From: Sulfurovum sp.
Lineage (GTDB): Bacteria; Campylobacterota; Campylobacteria; Campylobacterales; Sulfurovaceae
Direction of reading: 5' to 3'
NCBI GenBank assembly: GCA_026989435.1
Contig: JALSJI010000065.1
Location: forward strand, 1 to 57,485
Length of the DNA: 57,485 nucleotides
A program made the position numbers and the translations under genes. The notes beneath the pieces were generated by a model. It was not told the origin of the DNA. It did no database searches and worked only from the letters and a program-made list of their open reading frames with translations. Numbering within the stretch: position 1 is the first letter of the stretch; each line of letters starts with the position of its first letter. Of the stretch, positions 17,922 to 26,325 are shown piece by piece.

Positions 17922-18604
17922 GAGATTTTTTAGATGCCAAAATCACATATACCTTGCTGGTACTCAATACCGTTATCTATCTATTGAGTGCTTTTTTGAG
18001 TAAAAATTTTGTCGATATTGATATAGAGGTTCTAGGTATCATGGGCGCTATATATGGCCCCGCAACGGTTTTATATCAAGAGTGGTGGAGGTTGATGAGT
18101 GCACTCTTTTTACATGGCGGTATAGCGCACCTTTTGATGAATATGTTCTCTCTTTATATCATTGGAATGACTGCCGAGAGATATTTTACACCCGGCAACT
18201 ATATAAGCCTCTATTTGATATCCGGTATATTAGGAGGATTGGTTTCAATAGTCGTACATCCGGTCTCAATAGGAGTAGGTGCTTCGGGTGCCATATTCGG
18301 AATCTTTGGTGCATTGGCAGGATTTTTTATCGCACATCGAGAAGAGATCGCTTCTCATAGCAAAGCCTTTATGAAAAGTTTCTCTCTGATTATCGCCGTC
18401 AATTTACTCATAGGGTTGTCAATTCCCGATGTTGATGTCTCCGCACATATAGGAGGATTGCTAGCAGGTCTTATAGGCGGTTATATGCTTTCTAAGAACA
18501 GTATCGTACAGCAAACGATTTATTATCTATTGGTATTAAGCGTGATACTATGTATAGCGTATTATTTGATAGGACAGTATGCTAAACCGCGTTTTTTTCT
18601 GTAG
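17915..18604 (+). CDS. Rhomboid-family intramembrane serine protease
   Basis: Rhomboids cut transmembrane segments inside the membrane. The 229-residue protein has six to seven helices. It has the HGGIAHLLMNMF segment of TM2, the nucleophile Ser in GVGASGAIFG and the catalytic His in VSAHIGGLLAGLIGG. All catalytic elements are present, so it is likely active. The following lipoprotein gene starts inside its last 26 bases. Confidence 0.94.
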   Translation: MLRDFLDAKITYTLLVLNTVIYLLSAFLSKNFVDIDIEVLGIMGAIYGPATVLYQEWWRLMSALFLHGGIAHLLMNMFSLYIIGMTAERYFTPGNYISLYLISGILGGLVSIVVHPVSIGVGASGAIFGIFGALAGFFIAHREEIASHSKAFMKSFSLIIAVNLLIGLSIPDVDVSAHIGGLLAGLIGGYMLSKNSIVQQTIYYLLVLSVILCIAYYLIGQYAKPRFFL

Positions 18605-19112
18605 TCTTATATTGATTGTCTCTTCAGGCTGTCAGGTAAAATATCCAAAGATGCCTAATGAAAGCGTAGATAGATTGGTTGAACTTTTAGGCAGAGTGCA
18701 ACTTAAAGCTCCATTGTCAAAAAAGAAGAAGCTTGCACAAAATATATTTCGGTATGTCAGCTATCTAACAGAGCAATATGCACTTGTTTCCCCTCCTTTG
18801 TGGCATAATTTTTTAGTCAATATCGGTATCAAAGAGAGGGGACTTTGTTTTCATTGGAGTGATGCACTCTATCTCTATTTGAGACAATATCACTATGATT
18901 ATTTCTCTTTTTATCTTGTCGGGGCAAATATTGGAGAGTATTTTTTGGAACACAATGCTCTACTGATTGCAGCCAAAGATGCCGACACCATAAAGGGCGG
19001 TGTACTTATCGATCCGTGGCGATATTCGGGAAAGCTCTATTTCTCTATCGTGGAAGAGGATAAGGACTATAAATGGAGACGTAGAAAAAAAAGAGAGATC
19101 TTTGTTCCGTAA
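18579..19112 (+). CDS. Lipoprotein with possible Cys-His-Asp (transglutaminase-like) site
   Basis: The 177-residue protein starts with a lipoprotein signal peptide and lipobox VSSGC (Cys about 18). The mature part has RGLCFHWSDALY, EHNALLI and VLIDPWRY in that order. Cys-His-Asp in these local settings is typical of transglutaminase/papain-like folds. I infer the fold from these motifs only. The C-terminus is very basic (RRRKKREIF). Its start lies within the rhomboid gene, and it is the last gene of the ribA operon. Confidence 0.7.
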   Translation: MLNRVFFCSLILIVSSGCQVKYPKMPNESVDRLVELLGRVQLKAPLSKKKKLAQNIFRYVSYLTEQYALVSPPLWHNFLVNIGIKERGLCFHWSDALYLYLRQYHYDYFSFYLVGANIGEYFLEHNALLIAAKDADTIKGGVLIDPWRYSGKLYFSIVEEDKDYKWRRRKKREIFVP

Positions 19113-19517
19113 TTATTCAGCTATAGGCTCTTCACCTACGCCATATTCACGCAATTCAGCCTCTTCAGCCTCTTTTGCCTCTATCTCTTCTGCCGAGAGA
19201 GCTTCTTGAGTCTCTATGTTTTCTACCTCCTCTTGCGGGGGAGTCTCCCGTATTTCCATAGACTCTTGTGTTTGATCTAATGATCTCTTTGTAGTATCTT
19301 GCTGTTTCTCTGTCTCTATCGGTTCTTGATCCACATTGGCCTCATGAGGTATATCGGGATTGTCTCTTTGGATAGGCGTTTCTGCCTCTTCTATGGCTAC
19401 GGGTACCTCTTCGGTCTTAGGAACAAGCAGTGGTTTTGTCTCGGCTTCTTGAGCAAAAACGAAACCTTGCAAGAAGAGAAAAAAAGAAAACAGAAAAGTT
19501 AAAAATACTCTATACAT
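19113..19517 (-). CDS. Secreted acidic low-complexity protein
   Basis: The 134 residues begin with a signal peptide likely cleaved after VFAQ (about residue 23). The rest is almost entirely Glu, Pro, Thr, Gln and Ala with no recognisable domain (for example ETPPQEEVENIETQEA). Such a chain should be disordered and periplasmic or surface exposed. Its stop codon abuts the stop of the convergent lipoprotein gene with no spacer. Function unknown. Confidence 0.65.
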   Translation of the reverse strand: MYRVFLTFLFSFFLFLQGFVFAQEAETKPLLVPKTEEVPVAIEEAETPIQRDNPDIPHEANVDQEPIETEKQQDTTKRSLDQTQESMEIRETPPQEEVENIETQEALSAEEIEAKEAEEAELREYGVGEEPIAE

Positions 19518-19544
19518 AACAAACCTTTATACTTTTATATAAGA

Positions 19545-19566
19545 ATTTTACTAAAATTTTACTAAA
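19545..19566. repeat. 11-bp tandem duplication at the pabB 3' end
   Basis: ATTTTACTAAA occurs twice in direct succession. The second copy carries the pabB stop codon on the minus strand (TAG followed directly by TAA). It is probably a slippage duplication of no function. Confidence 0.7.
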
Positions 19567-21280
19567 ATGGCAAATAGATCTTATCGATAAGCTCTTCATA
19601 TTCACGTTTGGCATGAGAGTCTACGGTAATGCCTCCACCGCTTTTATAGTAGAGTTTTTTATTCTCTTTTTCTAGAAAACGTATCATCACGCCAGAGCGA
19701 AGGCTCTCTCCGTTAAACACGCCGAAGACACCGGTATAAAACCCCCTCTTATACTCTTCTACCCGATGGATAATATCTACAGTACTCTTTTTGGGCGCAC
19801 CGGTAATAGAGCCCGCGGGAAGCATCTGAGAAAGGATTGTGCCTATATTGTCTCTCCAATCTTCAGGAAGCGTGGCAGTAATTTTAGAGCTTACTTGGAG
19901 TAACTCTTTTTTACCCGCTTTTATCTTTTCGACATAACGAAACTTTTCTACTTTTACGTTGGTACCTACAATACCAAGATCATTACGCATTAGATCCACT
20001 ATCATCACGTGCTCCGCCATCTCTTTGGTATCCGAGAGTATTTTCTCCTTTGCTTGGGGGATATTGGCATCAATGGTGCCTTTCATGGGGTAGGTGGCTA
20101 TAGTCTCTCCCGCTATCTCTACGAAACGCTCTGGCGAAAAGCAGATAAATTGATCTTTAAAATAGAGCTTGAACTTGGCACGCGCATAGGTAAAGATCTC
20201 TTTAAGAGTATAGTTGGTCTCTATGGGGGTTTTAAAGGTTAGGTTGAGCAGATAGGTATTACCGGAGCGTATCTGTTCGAGTATTTTGTCTAAAGATTTT
20301 TTGTAGGCAGCAAATGACACGGGGGATTTAGAAAATGTAAACTTCTTAGTACGCTTTTTTACAGGATAGTTACGCCAATCTTCCAGCTTATAGTAGATCT
20401 CTTTATCGAGTTTATCGAGTGCTTGTACAAATATTTTACTTTGGTCATAAGAGATAATAAAAAGAAAAGGTGTACGCAACTTCCCTAATGCATCCATCTC
20501 TTTATAAGGGTCAGGCGTTGAAAATACACCACTATTTTTCACTATCTTTGAGATAAGTGAGCGTGAGACACCAAGATGTTTGGCAATCATGGCCTGTGTG
20601 TAGCCGTCTTTGAGTGCTAGAATAATGGCACGGTTTCTCCCATTTTCTTTAAAGTGTTGTTCTAGCGTCTTGTTAAAAGCGATAGATTTTGTGCCGTTAT
20701 GCGTAAGGACTTTTTGTGTTTGTATTGTAGAAAGTATCTCTAACTCTTTTTCGTTTAACTCTGTACCTATGATCTCTTGGATATTTGTATCGCTAAGCTC
20801 GGTAAGTAGTCTAGAGTGCAGGGTGCAAGGTGGCGGCATTTGCCCATTGGTTATGAGGGCTGCGAGCGTATAGGGGTACTCTCCTACACGAGATGCCAAT
20901 CCGGCTTGTATGGGATTTTGTTCTATGTAGCGTATGAGGGTGTAGTAGTAGGTTTCTGAGTTGATATATCTAGAGTAGAATCTCCCTTGCCAGAAGTGTC
21001 CGGAACGTTTCTGCTTTTTGTTTGCGTATATAGCATAATTGGAGTTGATATGTTTCATAAACAGGGAGATGTTTCCCCTGCTAGTCTCTATAAGAAGATG
21101 AAAATGATTAGACATCAAACAGTAGTCATGCAGCACCACGCCATACGTATTACACGCTTTGCAGACGATGCCTAAAAATACTTCATAATCTTCATCTGCT
21201 ATAAAGATGTCACTACGGTTTATCCCACGGTTAATGACATGATGGTAACCTGCTAAGTCTATGCGTGGTCGTCTGGGCAT
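19562..21280 (-). CDS. pabB: Fusion of RAYT transposase and aminodeoxychorismate synthase component I
   Basis: The 572-residue ORF joins two unrelated proteins. Residues 1 to about 258 are a REP-associated tyrosine transposase. They show YHHVINRGINR, the HUH motif in LMSNHFHLLIE (H59, H61), GHFWQGRFYS, the catalytic Tyr in RYIEQNP and a C-terminal helix-turn-helix (YTQAMIAKHLGVSRSLISKI). From about residue 262 (MDALGKLRTPFLF) it is PabB, with the lysine-type TYPMKGT motif expected of aminodeoxychorismate synthase rather than anthranilate synthase, plus DLMRNDLG and GSITGAPK. PabB makes 4-amino-4-deoxychorismate for folate. The join lies at a terminal repeat of the transposase cassette. PabB alone could start at ATG 20497, where no good ribosome site is visible. 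Confidence 0.9.
   Translation of the reverse strand: MPRRPRIDLAGYHHVINRGINRSDIFIADEDYEVFLGIVCKACNTYGVVLHDYCLMSNHFHLLIETSRGNISLFMKHINSNYAIYANKKQKRSGHFWQGRFYSRYINSETYYYTLIRYIEQNPIQAGLASRVGEYPYTLAALITNGQMPPPCTLHSRLLTELSDTNIQEIIGTELNEKELEILSTIQTQKVLTHNGTKSIAFNKTLEQHFKENGRNRAIILALKDGYTQAMIAKHLGVSRSLISKIVKNSGVFSTPDPYKEMDALGKLRTPFLFIISYDQSKIFVQALDKLDKEIYYKLEDWRNYPVKKRTKKFTFSKSPVSFAAYKKSLDKILEQIRSGNTYLLNLTFKTPIETNYTLKEIFTYARAKFKLYFKDQFICFSPERFVEIAGETIATYPMKGTIDANIPQAKEKILSDTKEMAEHVMIVDLMRNDLGIVGTNVKVEKFRYVEKIKAGKKELLQVSSKITATLPEDWRDNIGTILSQMLPAGSITGAPKKSTVDIIHRVEEYKRGFYTGVFGVFNGESLRSGVMIRFLEKENKKLYYKSGGGITVDSHAKREYEELIDKIYLPF
20507..20525 (+). repeat. Left 19-bp inverted repeat of the RAYT cassette
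   Basis: AGGGTCAGGCGTTGAAAAT here is the exact reverse complement of 21331-21349. It lies inside the fusion ORF, where the minus strand encodes FSTPDP at the transposase/PabB junction. The left coordinate is taken from the reading frame and may be off by one. Confidence 0.85.
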
Positions 21281-21307
21281 CGTAAATCCTTTTGGTTTAA
21301 TGGAATG

Positions 21308-21313
21308 ATTATA
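21308..21313 (-). promoter_or_regulatory. Putative -10 box of the RAYT-pabB gene
   Basis: The minus strand reads GCTATAATC here, about 28 bp upstream of the fusion start at 21280. AAAAGGA lies about seven bases before that start. Both lie within the inverted-repeat-bounded cassette, so pabB now appears to depend on a transposon-borne promoter. Confidence 0.5.
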
Positions 21314-21330
21314 GCATAAGTATAGGGTAA

Positions 21331-21349
21331 ATTTTCAACGCCTGACCCT
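21331..21349 (+). repeat. Right 19-bp inverted repeat of the RAYT cassette
   Basis: ATTTTCAACGCCTGACCCT is a perfect partner of the repeat at 20507-20525. A six-base TAGGGT/ACCCTA pair flanks it (21323-21328 and 21345-21350), so this end can also fold into a hairpin. That is reminiscent of the REP hairpins recognised by RAYT proteins. Confidence 0.85.
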
Positions 21350-21373
21350 AATAATTAATTAAGTTGTGTCGGG

Positions 21374-21404
21374 TATAATAATAAAATTATCTAATTTCAA
21401 GGAA
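21374..21404 (+). promoter_or_regulatory. Promoter and ribosome site of the 21412 lipoprotein gene
   Basis: TATAAT at 21374-21379 is followed 19 bases later by AAGGAA (21399-21404), eight bases before the ATG. The region is shared with, and divergent from, the RAYT-pabB cassette. Confidence 0.55.
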
Positions 21405-21411
21405 TGATAGA

Positions 21412-22104
21412 ATGAAAAGATTAATACCCATACTCATATCGATTTTGGTATTTATCGGCTGTGGAGAAGATAAGCCGGAGAAGAAAACACCCCAAGTGGT
21501 TATAGATAAGAGTCGTCTACAAGCAGATGATGAGATTAACGCTACGGTTTATGTTTGTTCTTTAGGAGATGAACTAGTTCGTGATGGCAATGCATCGAAG
21601 TTTGATACAACTTATGATCAAACCAATTTAGTGTGGAAGATGACACTTGATACCGGCAAGAATAAAGATTTAAAAGTTGATGAGTGTAACCTTACTTCTA
21701 CTTACTCAAGATTATGCTTTCAGGTTAATCCTGAAGAACCGGGTACGGGAATGTATCAAGAGATTTCGACAGAGACAGGCAAGAGATACAGAGTCATGGC
21801 AGAGCTTATCGGTGCAGATAATGTGGGTCATCAAGAGGATTTTACACAAGGAAGATCTTATGTCTCTATTGAAGACAGCAAACCTAAGAAAACCAGTCAA
21901 CCTCTTAAATATAGTGAGTTGGTAATAGGAAATATTCCAAAAAAAGTAGCATTTGATTTTAACGCCACTAAAGAGACGATGTACGTACAGCTTAGGGGTA
22001 ATACTGCATTTGCATACCCCTCGGCATTTTATATCTCTGTAAGAGAGTTGATTCTTCATGAAAGAGCAAATGCACCAGAGAATACAGTGGAGTGCAATCT
22101 TTAA
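21412..22104 (+). CDS. Predicted lipoprotein of unknown function
   Basis: The 230-residue product has a lipoprotein signal peptide with lipobox VFIGC (Cys about 17). The mature part is rich in predicted beta strands (INATVYVCSLGD, KRYRVMAELIGAD, VAFDFNATKETMYVQLRG), with four further cysteines. The pattern resembles a carbohydrate-binding-like beta sandwich, but I recognise no family. It is monocistronic with its own promoter and is convergent with pyrB. Confidence 0.75.
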   Translation: MKRLIPILISILVFIGCGEDKPEKKTPQVVIDKSRLQADDEINATVYVCSLGDELVRDGNASKFDTTYDQTNLVWKMTLDTGKNKDLKVDECNLTSTYSRLCFQVNPEEPGTGMYQEISTETGKRYRVMAELIGADNVGHQEDFTQGRSYVSIEDSKPKKTSQPLKYSELVIGNIPKKVAFDFNATKETMYVQLRGNTAFAYPSAFYISVRELILHERANAPENTVECNL

Positions 22105-22134
22105 AAAAAATTAGCAAAACGACTCCGTTTTGCT
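22104..22134 (-). terminator. Intrinsic terminator of pyrB
   Basis: A nine-base-pair stem AGCAAAACG / CGTTTTGCT (22113-22121 with 22126-22134) and a four-base loop is followed on the minus strand by AATTTTTTTT. It lies about 40 bp beyond the pyrB stop and fits a rho-independent terminator for leftward transcription. Confidence 0.8.
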
Positions 22135-22170
22135 ACGCTACGTCCCGTCACTACCTAATGCGAGGATACC

Positions 22171-23049
22171 CTATGCATCCAACAACAGCAACTTTAAAAT
22201 AGCCATACGCATAAAGACACCGTTTTTTACCTGAGCAAGCACTTTACATCTTGGGTCTTCAAGCATCGCATCGCTAATATCTATATTTCTCATCACGGGC
22301 CCAGGGTGCAGAAGCAGAATATCTCTATTGTGCATACGCTCTTTGGTGATGCAGTATTGCCTTGCATAGTCGTCATAGTCTTCAAACAGCTCCGTCTCAT
22401 GGCGCTCTAGCTGTGCACGTAGGCTCATAATAATATCGACTTTGTCCATAATGTCGTCTAGGTTTCTGTATTGAGGAAGATTACTGTGAGGCATAAACTG
22501 CTCAGGCGCTACAAGAAGTACATGCATTCCCATACGTGTCATAAGGCGAATCGCAGAGTTTGCCACACGTGAGCTTACGATATCTCCTACGATAGCGATG
22601 GTTTTACCCTTGATATCGCCATCAAAATGTTCTGCTATTGTAAAGAGATCCAACAGTGCCTGGGTAGGATGTGCGTAGTTGCCTGCACCCGCATTAATCA
22701 CGGGACTTGTGTGCATCTTAGCCAGTAGTTTGGGAGTGTCGTTTTTGGAGTGACGGACAATGATTCCGTCCGGCTCCATGGCACAGAGATTGGCAAAGGT
22801 ATCCTCCAGGCTTTCACCCTTTTTGGCAGAACTTCTGCTTGGATCGAGATGAACAACCGCCGCACCCAATCTTTTTGCTGCCACTTCAAAAGAGCTTCGG
22901 GTTCTGGTGCTTGGCTCAAAAAAAAGCGTAATGAGCAGTTTGTTATAAAGTAACAAGGGAGGGTGCTTGGACTTAAAACGTTTGGTATCAGCGAGTAGTT
23001 GTGCGATTTGGCTGTCTGAAAAATCATCGGTATCTACAAGATGTTGCAT
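22171..23049 (-). CDS. pyrB: Aspartate carbamoyltransferase catalytic chain
   Basis: PyrB joins aspartate and carbamoyl phosphate in pyrimidine synthesis. The 292-residue protein has the carbamoyl-phosphate loop FEPSTRTRSSFE, the HPTQALLDLFT motif and LHPGPVMRNIDI. It shares its fold with the argF product but has the transcarbamylase-specific aspartate loop. No pyrI regulatory subunit is adjacent. A strong terminator follows. bioD lies 27 bp upstream on the same strand. Confidence 0.97.
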   Translation of the reverse strand: MQHLVDTDDFSDSQIAQLLADTKRFKSKHPPLLLYNKLLITLFFEPSTRTRSSFEVAAKRLGAAVVHLDPSRSSAKKGESLEDTFANLCAMEPDGIIVRHSKNDTPKLLAKMHTSPVINAGAGNYAHPTQALLDLFTIAEHFDGDIKGKTIAIVGDIVSSRVANSAIRLMTRMGMHVLLVAPEQFMPHSNLPQYRNLDDIMDKVDIIMSLRAQLERHETELFEDYDDYARQYCITKERMHNRDILLLHPGPVMRNIDISDAMLEDPRCKVLAQVKNGVFMRMAILKLLLLDA

Positions 23050-23076
23050 GGGGCTCCTTGGAGAATAATTATGTGA

Positions 23077-23715
23077 TTATAGCGTAGAGCGGCTAACAAA
23101 TTTTAGTAAGCCCTTTTCTATATCCCACCATTGAGGAAATAGGGCATCGTAATAGGGCTGTGTCACCTTTTTAAAAGCCTCTTTGTCTTCGTAGATATTT
23201 ACGCACCACTCAAAGTCAATCCCCCCGGTTTTTAGTGCTTCTATAGAGAGCAGTGTATCGTTAATGCACCCTAGACGGCTAGGTGTGACAAGTAGGGTTT
23301 TGCTCTGCAGTGTTTTAATAAGGTCTATCATATGAAAGTCTCTGGTGACAGGAACATAGAGTCCTCCCGCACCCTCTATTAGGAGGATATCGCACAGTTT
23401 TGAGAGTGTATGGTATTTTTCGATGATTTTTTCTATAGATATAATCTGCTCTGTGTCTGCACAAAACGGTGCAGCGGGAAGAGCAAAGGTATAGGCAGTA
23501 ATGTCAAGGGGTTTTAGATTTTTGAAGTTTTCATTAACCTTTTGGCAAACTTCAAGTAGTATAGTGGCATCAGGAGCCATATGGGTGACCCCTGTTTCAA
23601 TCGGCTTATAGACACCGACACTGTAGCCCTTGGAAGCAAATGCTTCAATAAGCTTGAGTGTTGTGTGGGTTTTGCCTATATTTGTGTTTGTAGCAGTAAT
23701 AAAAAGTGAATGCAC
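23077..23715 (-). CDS. bioD: Dethiobiotin synthetase
   Basis: BioD closes the ureido ring of dethiobiotin with ATP and CO2, the penultimate biotin step. The track starts at 23799, but the family start is SLFITATNTNIGKTHT. GTG 23715 has GGAG eight bases upstream and gives 212 residues. The P-loop is ATNTNIGKT, the diaminononanoate-binding KPIETG follows, and EGAGGLYVPV is present. It may be co-transcribed with pyrB. Confidence 0.94.
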   Translation of the reverse strand: MHSLFITATNTNIGKTHTTLKLIEAFASKGYSVGVYKPIETGVTHMAPDATILLEVCQKVNENFKNLKPLDITAYTFALPAAPFCADTEQIISIEKIIEKYHTLSKLCDILLIEGAGGLYVPVTRDFHMIDLIKTLQSKTLLVTPSRLGCINDTLLSIEALKTGGIDFEWCVNIYEDKEAFKKVTQPYYDALFPQWWDIEKGLLKFVSRSTL

Positions 23716-23737
23716 TTGTATTTCTCCGTTTTTTTTG

Positions 23738-23743
23738 TATAAT
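23738..23743 (+). promoter_or_regulatory. Promoter -10 box for the clpS-clpA-aat cluster
   Basis: TATAAT preceded by a T-rich tract lies 50 bp upstream of the clpS ATG, with AAGGAAAG as ribosome binding site between them. The region is divergent from bioD. Confidence 0.55.
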
Positions 23744-23792
23744 ATACTAGGATAGACATATCGATTTAAAATGAAGGAAAGTGTAACACAAT

Positions 23793-24092
23793 ATGCCAAA
23801 GTTTCAAGAAGAACTGGATCTAGATGTAGAACTCGAAGAACCTAAGATGTTTAAAGTGCTTTTACACAACGATGATTATACCAGCATGGATTTTGTCGTG
23901 GAGATACTGATGGATATTTTCCATAAGCCACAACCCGATGCAGAAAAAATTATGCTGCAGATACATGAATTTGGCAAAGCCGTATGCGGTGTATACTCTT
24001 TTGAGATTGCACAAACCAAAGCACGACAGGTCAAACAGCGAGCAAAACAGAACGAGTTCCCATTGTTGGCAACGATAGAAGAAGATTCGTAG
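23793..24092 (+). CDS. clpS: ATP-dependent Clp protease adaptor ClpS
   Basis: ClpS delivers proteins with N-terminal Leu, Phe, Trp or Tyr to ClpAP. The 99-residue protein shows MFKVLLHNDDYTSMDFVVEIL with the substrate-binding Asn-Asp-Asp segment, then GKAVCGVYSFEIAQTKARQV for ClpA contact. The length is typical. clpA begins 31 bp downstream and aat follows, so adaptor, unfoldase and tagging enzyme are encoded together. Confidence 0.97.
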   Translation: MPKFQEELDLDVELEEPKMFKVLLHNDDYTSMDFVVEILMDIFHKPQPDAEKIMLQIHEFGKAVCGVYSFEIAQTKARQVKQRAKQNEFPLLATIEEDS

Positions 24093-24123
24093 GTTAAAGT
24101 ATCTACAGAGTAAAGGATAAAAG

Positions 24124-26313
24124 ATGATTAGTATCGCACTTAATGATGTATTTAAGCAGGCAGTAAGCTACGCAAAAGAGAATAGACATGAGTATCTCAC
24201 GGTAGAGCATGTTTTTTTGGCCTTGGTAAAATCTGAGACAGGTGCAGAGATACTCTCCACGCTCAATGCCGACCTTGCGGCATTGGAACGAGGGATTGTC
24301 GAACATATTGCCAAGACCATTCCTTCGCTCAAGGAGGCGGTAGAGCCTTTTGAGACGGTAGCACTTTCGCGGGCTATCAATGATATGATGACGCAGATAC
24401 ACTCATCCGGAAGGACAGAGGCGAGTATAGGCGATATGCTGGCGGCTATTTTTATGCAAGAGCACTCGTATGCCGTCTATTTGATGAAAAAAGAGGGGAT
24501 CTCCCGTGTTGATATTTTGGAAGTGATTTCGCACAGCTATGATACCGGTATCTCTTTGAAGAAAGAAGAGAAAAAAGATGAAACATATTTGGATAAATTT
24601 ACTATAGAACTTGTAGCATTTGCCAAATCAGGGAAAATAGACCCGGTAGTAGGACGTACGGAAGAGATAGAGCGTGTCATGCAGACGCTCTGTAGACGTA
24701 AAAAGAACAATCCTTTGCTCGTAGGTGAGCCCGGTGTCGGTAAAACGGCTATTGCAGAGGGGCTTGCACTGCGTATTTCACAGGCTGACGTGCCGGATGT
24801 CTTGAAAAAATCTAGTGTCTATGCCCTGGATTTGGGTGCCCTTGTCGCCGGTACCAAATACAGAGGGGATTTTGAAAAGCGACTTAAGGGGATTATCTCC
24901 GAGCTTGCCCAAAAAAAAGATGCTATTCTTTTTGTAGACGAGATACATACGATGGTAGGAGCAGGCGCTACAAGCGGCGGGAGCATGGATGCTTCCAACT
25001 TGCTTAAACCGGCATTGGCACGAGGGGATTTAAAATGCATAGGCGCCACTACCTATGCAGAGTATAGAAACTTTTTTGACAAAGATAAAGCACTTAGCCG
25101 AAGGTTTGCCAAGATTGATGTAGAAGAGCCGAGTATAGAAGATACCTTTACTATACTTAAGGGTATACAGCATAAGTATGAGGAATATCATCGTATTGAG
25201 TTTACGGATGCGGCGTTGCAGTCGGCTATCGACCTCTCCGTAAAATATATACACGATAGGTTTTTACCGGACAAGGCGATGGATATTATCGATGAGGTGG
25301 GTGCACACTTTATGCTTAAAGGGATTGAAAACGTCAAAGTACACCCCCAAGATATTGAACATAGCGTTGCTAAAATAATGAAACTGCCTTCTACGGTAAT
25401 TAGTGCCGATGATACTGAAAAGTTAAAAACACTGCAAAAAGATCTATCGGCACGTATTATTGGACAGGATGAAGCGATTGAAGTACTCGTAACGGCGGTA
25501 AAACGTTCATATGCAGGGCTGAACGGAGAGAATAAGCCTATAGGTTCTTTTCTCTTTGTAGGTCCTACCGGTGTAGGTAAAACGGCATTGGCAACACAAC
25601 TTGCCAAAACCTTGCATGTACACTTTGAGCGCTTGGATATGAGTGAGTATATGGAGGCACATACGGTAAGTAGGCTGGTAGGTTCTCCCCCGGGATATGT
25701 GGGATATGAACAAGGCGGATTGCTTACTGAGATGATAAAAAAGCATCCCCATACCGTATTGCTCTTGGATGAGATAGAAAAAGCACATCCTGATATTATG
25801 AATATCCTGTTGCAGGTGATGGACGGTGCAAAATTGACGGACAATAACGGCATAGTCTCTGATTTTAAAAACGTCATACTCATTATGACTTCCAATATCG
25901 GTACAAAAGAGCCCAATGTGATGGGATTTAACAAAGACAACTCTATTAAAACCGATAAAGCATTAGCATCATTTTTCTCACCTGAGTTTAGAAACAGACT
26001 CAGCGCGACCGTTGAGTTTAACAAATTGAGTTTGGATGCTTTGGTGCTGATTGTAGAGAGGGAAGTTGAGAAACTCAATCAACTGCTTGCAGCCAAAGAT
26101 GTCAAAGTGAAATTGTCAAAAAAGGTCAAAGAGTATTTGGCAAACGAAGGGTATGATGAGCGTTACGGCGCAAGACATATCTCTCGTGTAATCGATGAAC
26201 AGATAAAAGAACAGCTTACCGACGAGATGCTTTTTGGGAAACTTAAAAAGGGTGGTTTTGCAAAGGTCAGTATGAAAAACGAGACATTGAAATTTGAATT
26301 TACGGCAAAGTAG
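24124..26313 (+). CDS. clpA: ATP-dependent Clp protease ATP-binding subunit ClpA
   Basis: ClpA is the AAA+ unfoldase that feeds substrates to ClpP. The 729 residues comprise an N-domain with two Clp repeats (about 1-140) and a first AAA domain with [13 protein letters not shown] and [14 protein letters not shown]. The second AAA domain has [22 protein letters not shown] and [12 protein letters not shown]. The second domain carries no long middle domain, which separates it from ClpB. It sits 31 bp after clpS and 10-12 bp before aat. Confidence 0.97.
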   Translation: MISIALNDVFKQAVSYAKENRHEYLTVEHVFLALVKSETGAEILSTLNADLAALERGIVEHIAKTIPSLKEAVEPFETVALSRAINDMMTQIHSSGRTEASIGDMLAAIFMQEHSYAVYLMKKEGISRVDILEVISHSYDTGISLKKEEKKDETYLDKFTIELVAFAKSGKIDPVVGRTEEIERVMQTLCRRKKNNPLLVGEPGVGKTAIAEGLALRISQADVPDVLKKSSVYALDLGALVAGTKYRGDFEKRLKGIISELAQKKDAILFVDEIHTMVGAGATSGGSMDASNLLKPALARGDLKCIGATTYAEYRNFFDKDKALSRRFAKIDVEEPSIEDTFTILKGIQHKYEEYHRIEFTDAALQSAIDLSVKYIHDRFLPDKAMDIIDEVGAHFMLKGIENVKVHPQDIEHSVAKIMKLPSTVISADDTEKLKTLQKDLSARIIGQDEAIEVLVTAVKRSYAGLNGENKPIGSFLFVGPTGVGKTALATQLAKTLHVHFERLDMSEYMEAHTVSRLVGSPPGYVGYEQGGLLTEMIKKHPHTVLLLDEIEKAHPDIMNILLQVMDGAKLTDNNGIVSDFKNVILIMTSNIGTKEPNVMGFNKDNSIKTDKALASFFSPEFRNRLSATVEFNKLSLDALVLIVEREVEKLNQLLAAKDVKVKLSKKVKEYLANEGYDERYGARHISRVIDEQIKEQLTDEMLFGKLKKGGFAKVSMKNETLKFEFTAK

Positions 26314-26325
26314 ATTTTCATATTG

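Larger units (their letters stand above)
20507..21349 (-). mobile_element. RAYT transposase cassette bounded by 19-bp inverted repeats
   Basis: About 843 bp carry the transposase part of the fusion ORF plus its own minus-strand promoter (TATAAT at 21313-21308) and ribosome site (AAAGGA), between perfect inverted repeats. No target-site duplication is apparent, as expected for Y1/HUH enzymes. The cassette sits exactly at the 5' end of pabB and supplies its upstream signals. I infer that it is an inserted mobile unit. Confidence 0.75.

Noticed and set aside
25188-26078. 296-codon minus-strand ORF inside clpA
   Set aside because: It is the antisense shadow of a well-conserved clpA coding region; its serine-rich composition is typical of such shadows.
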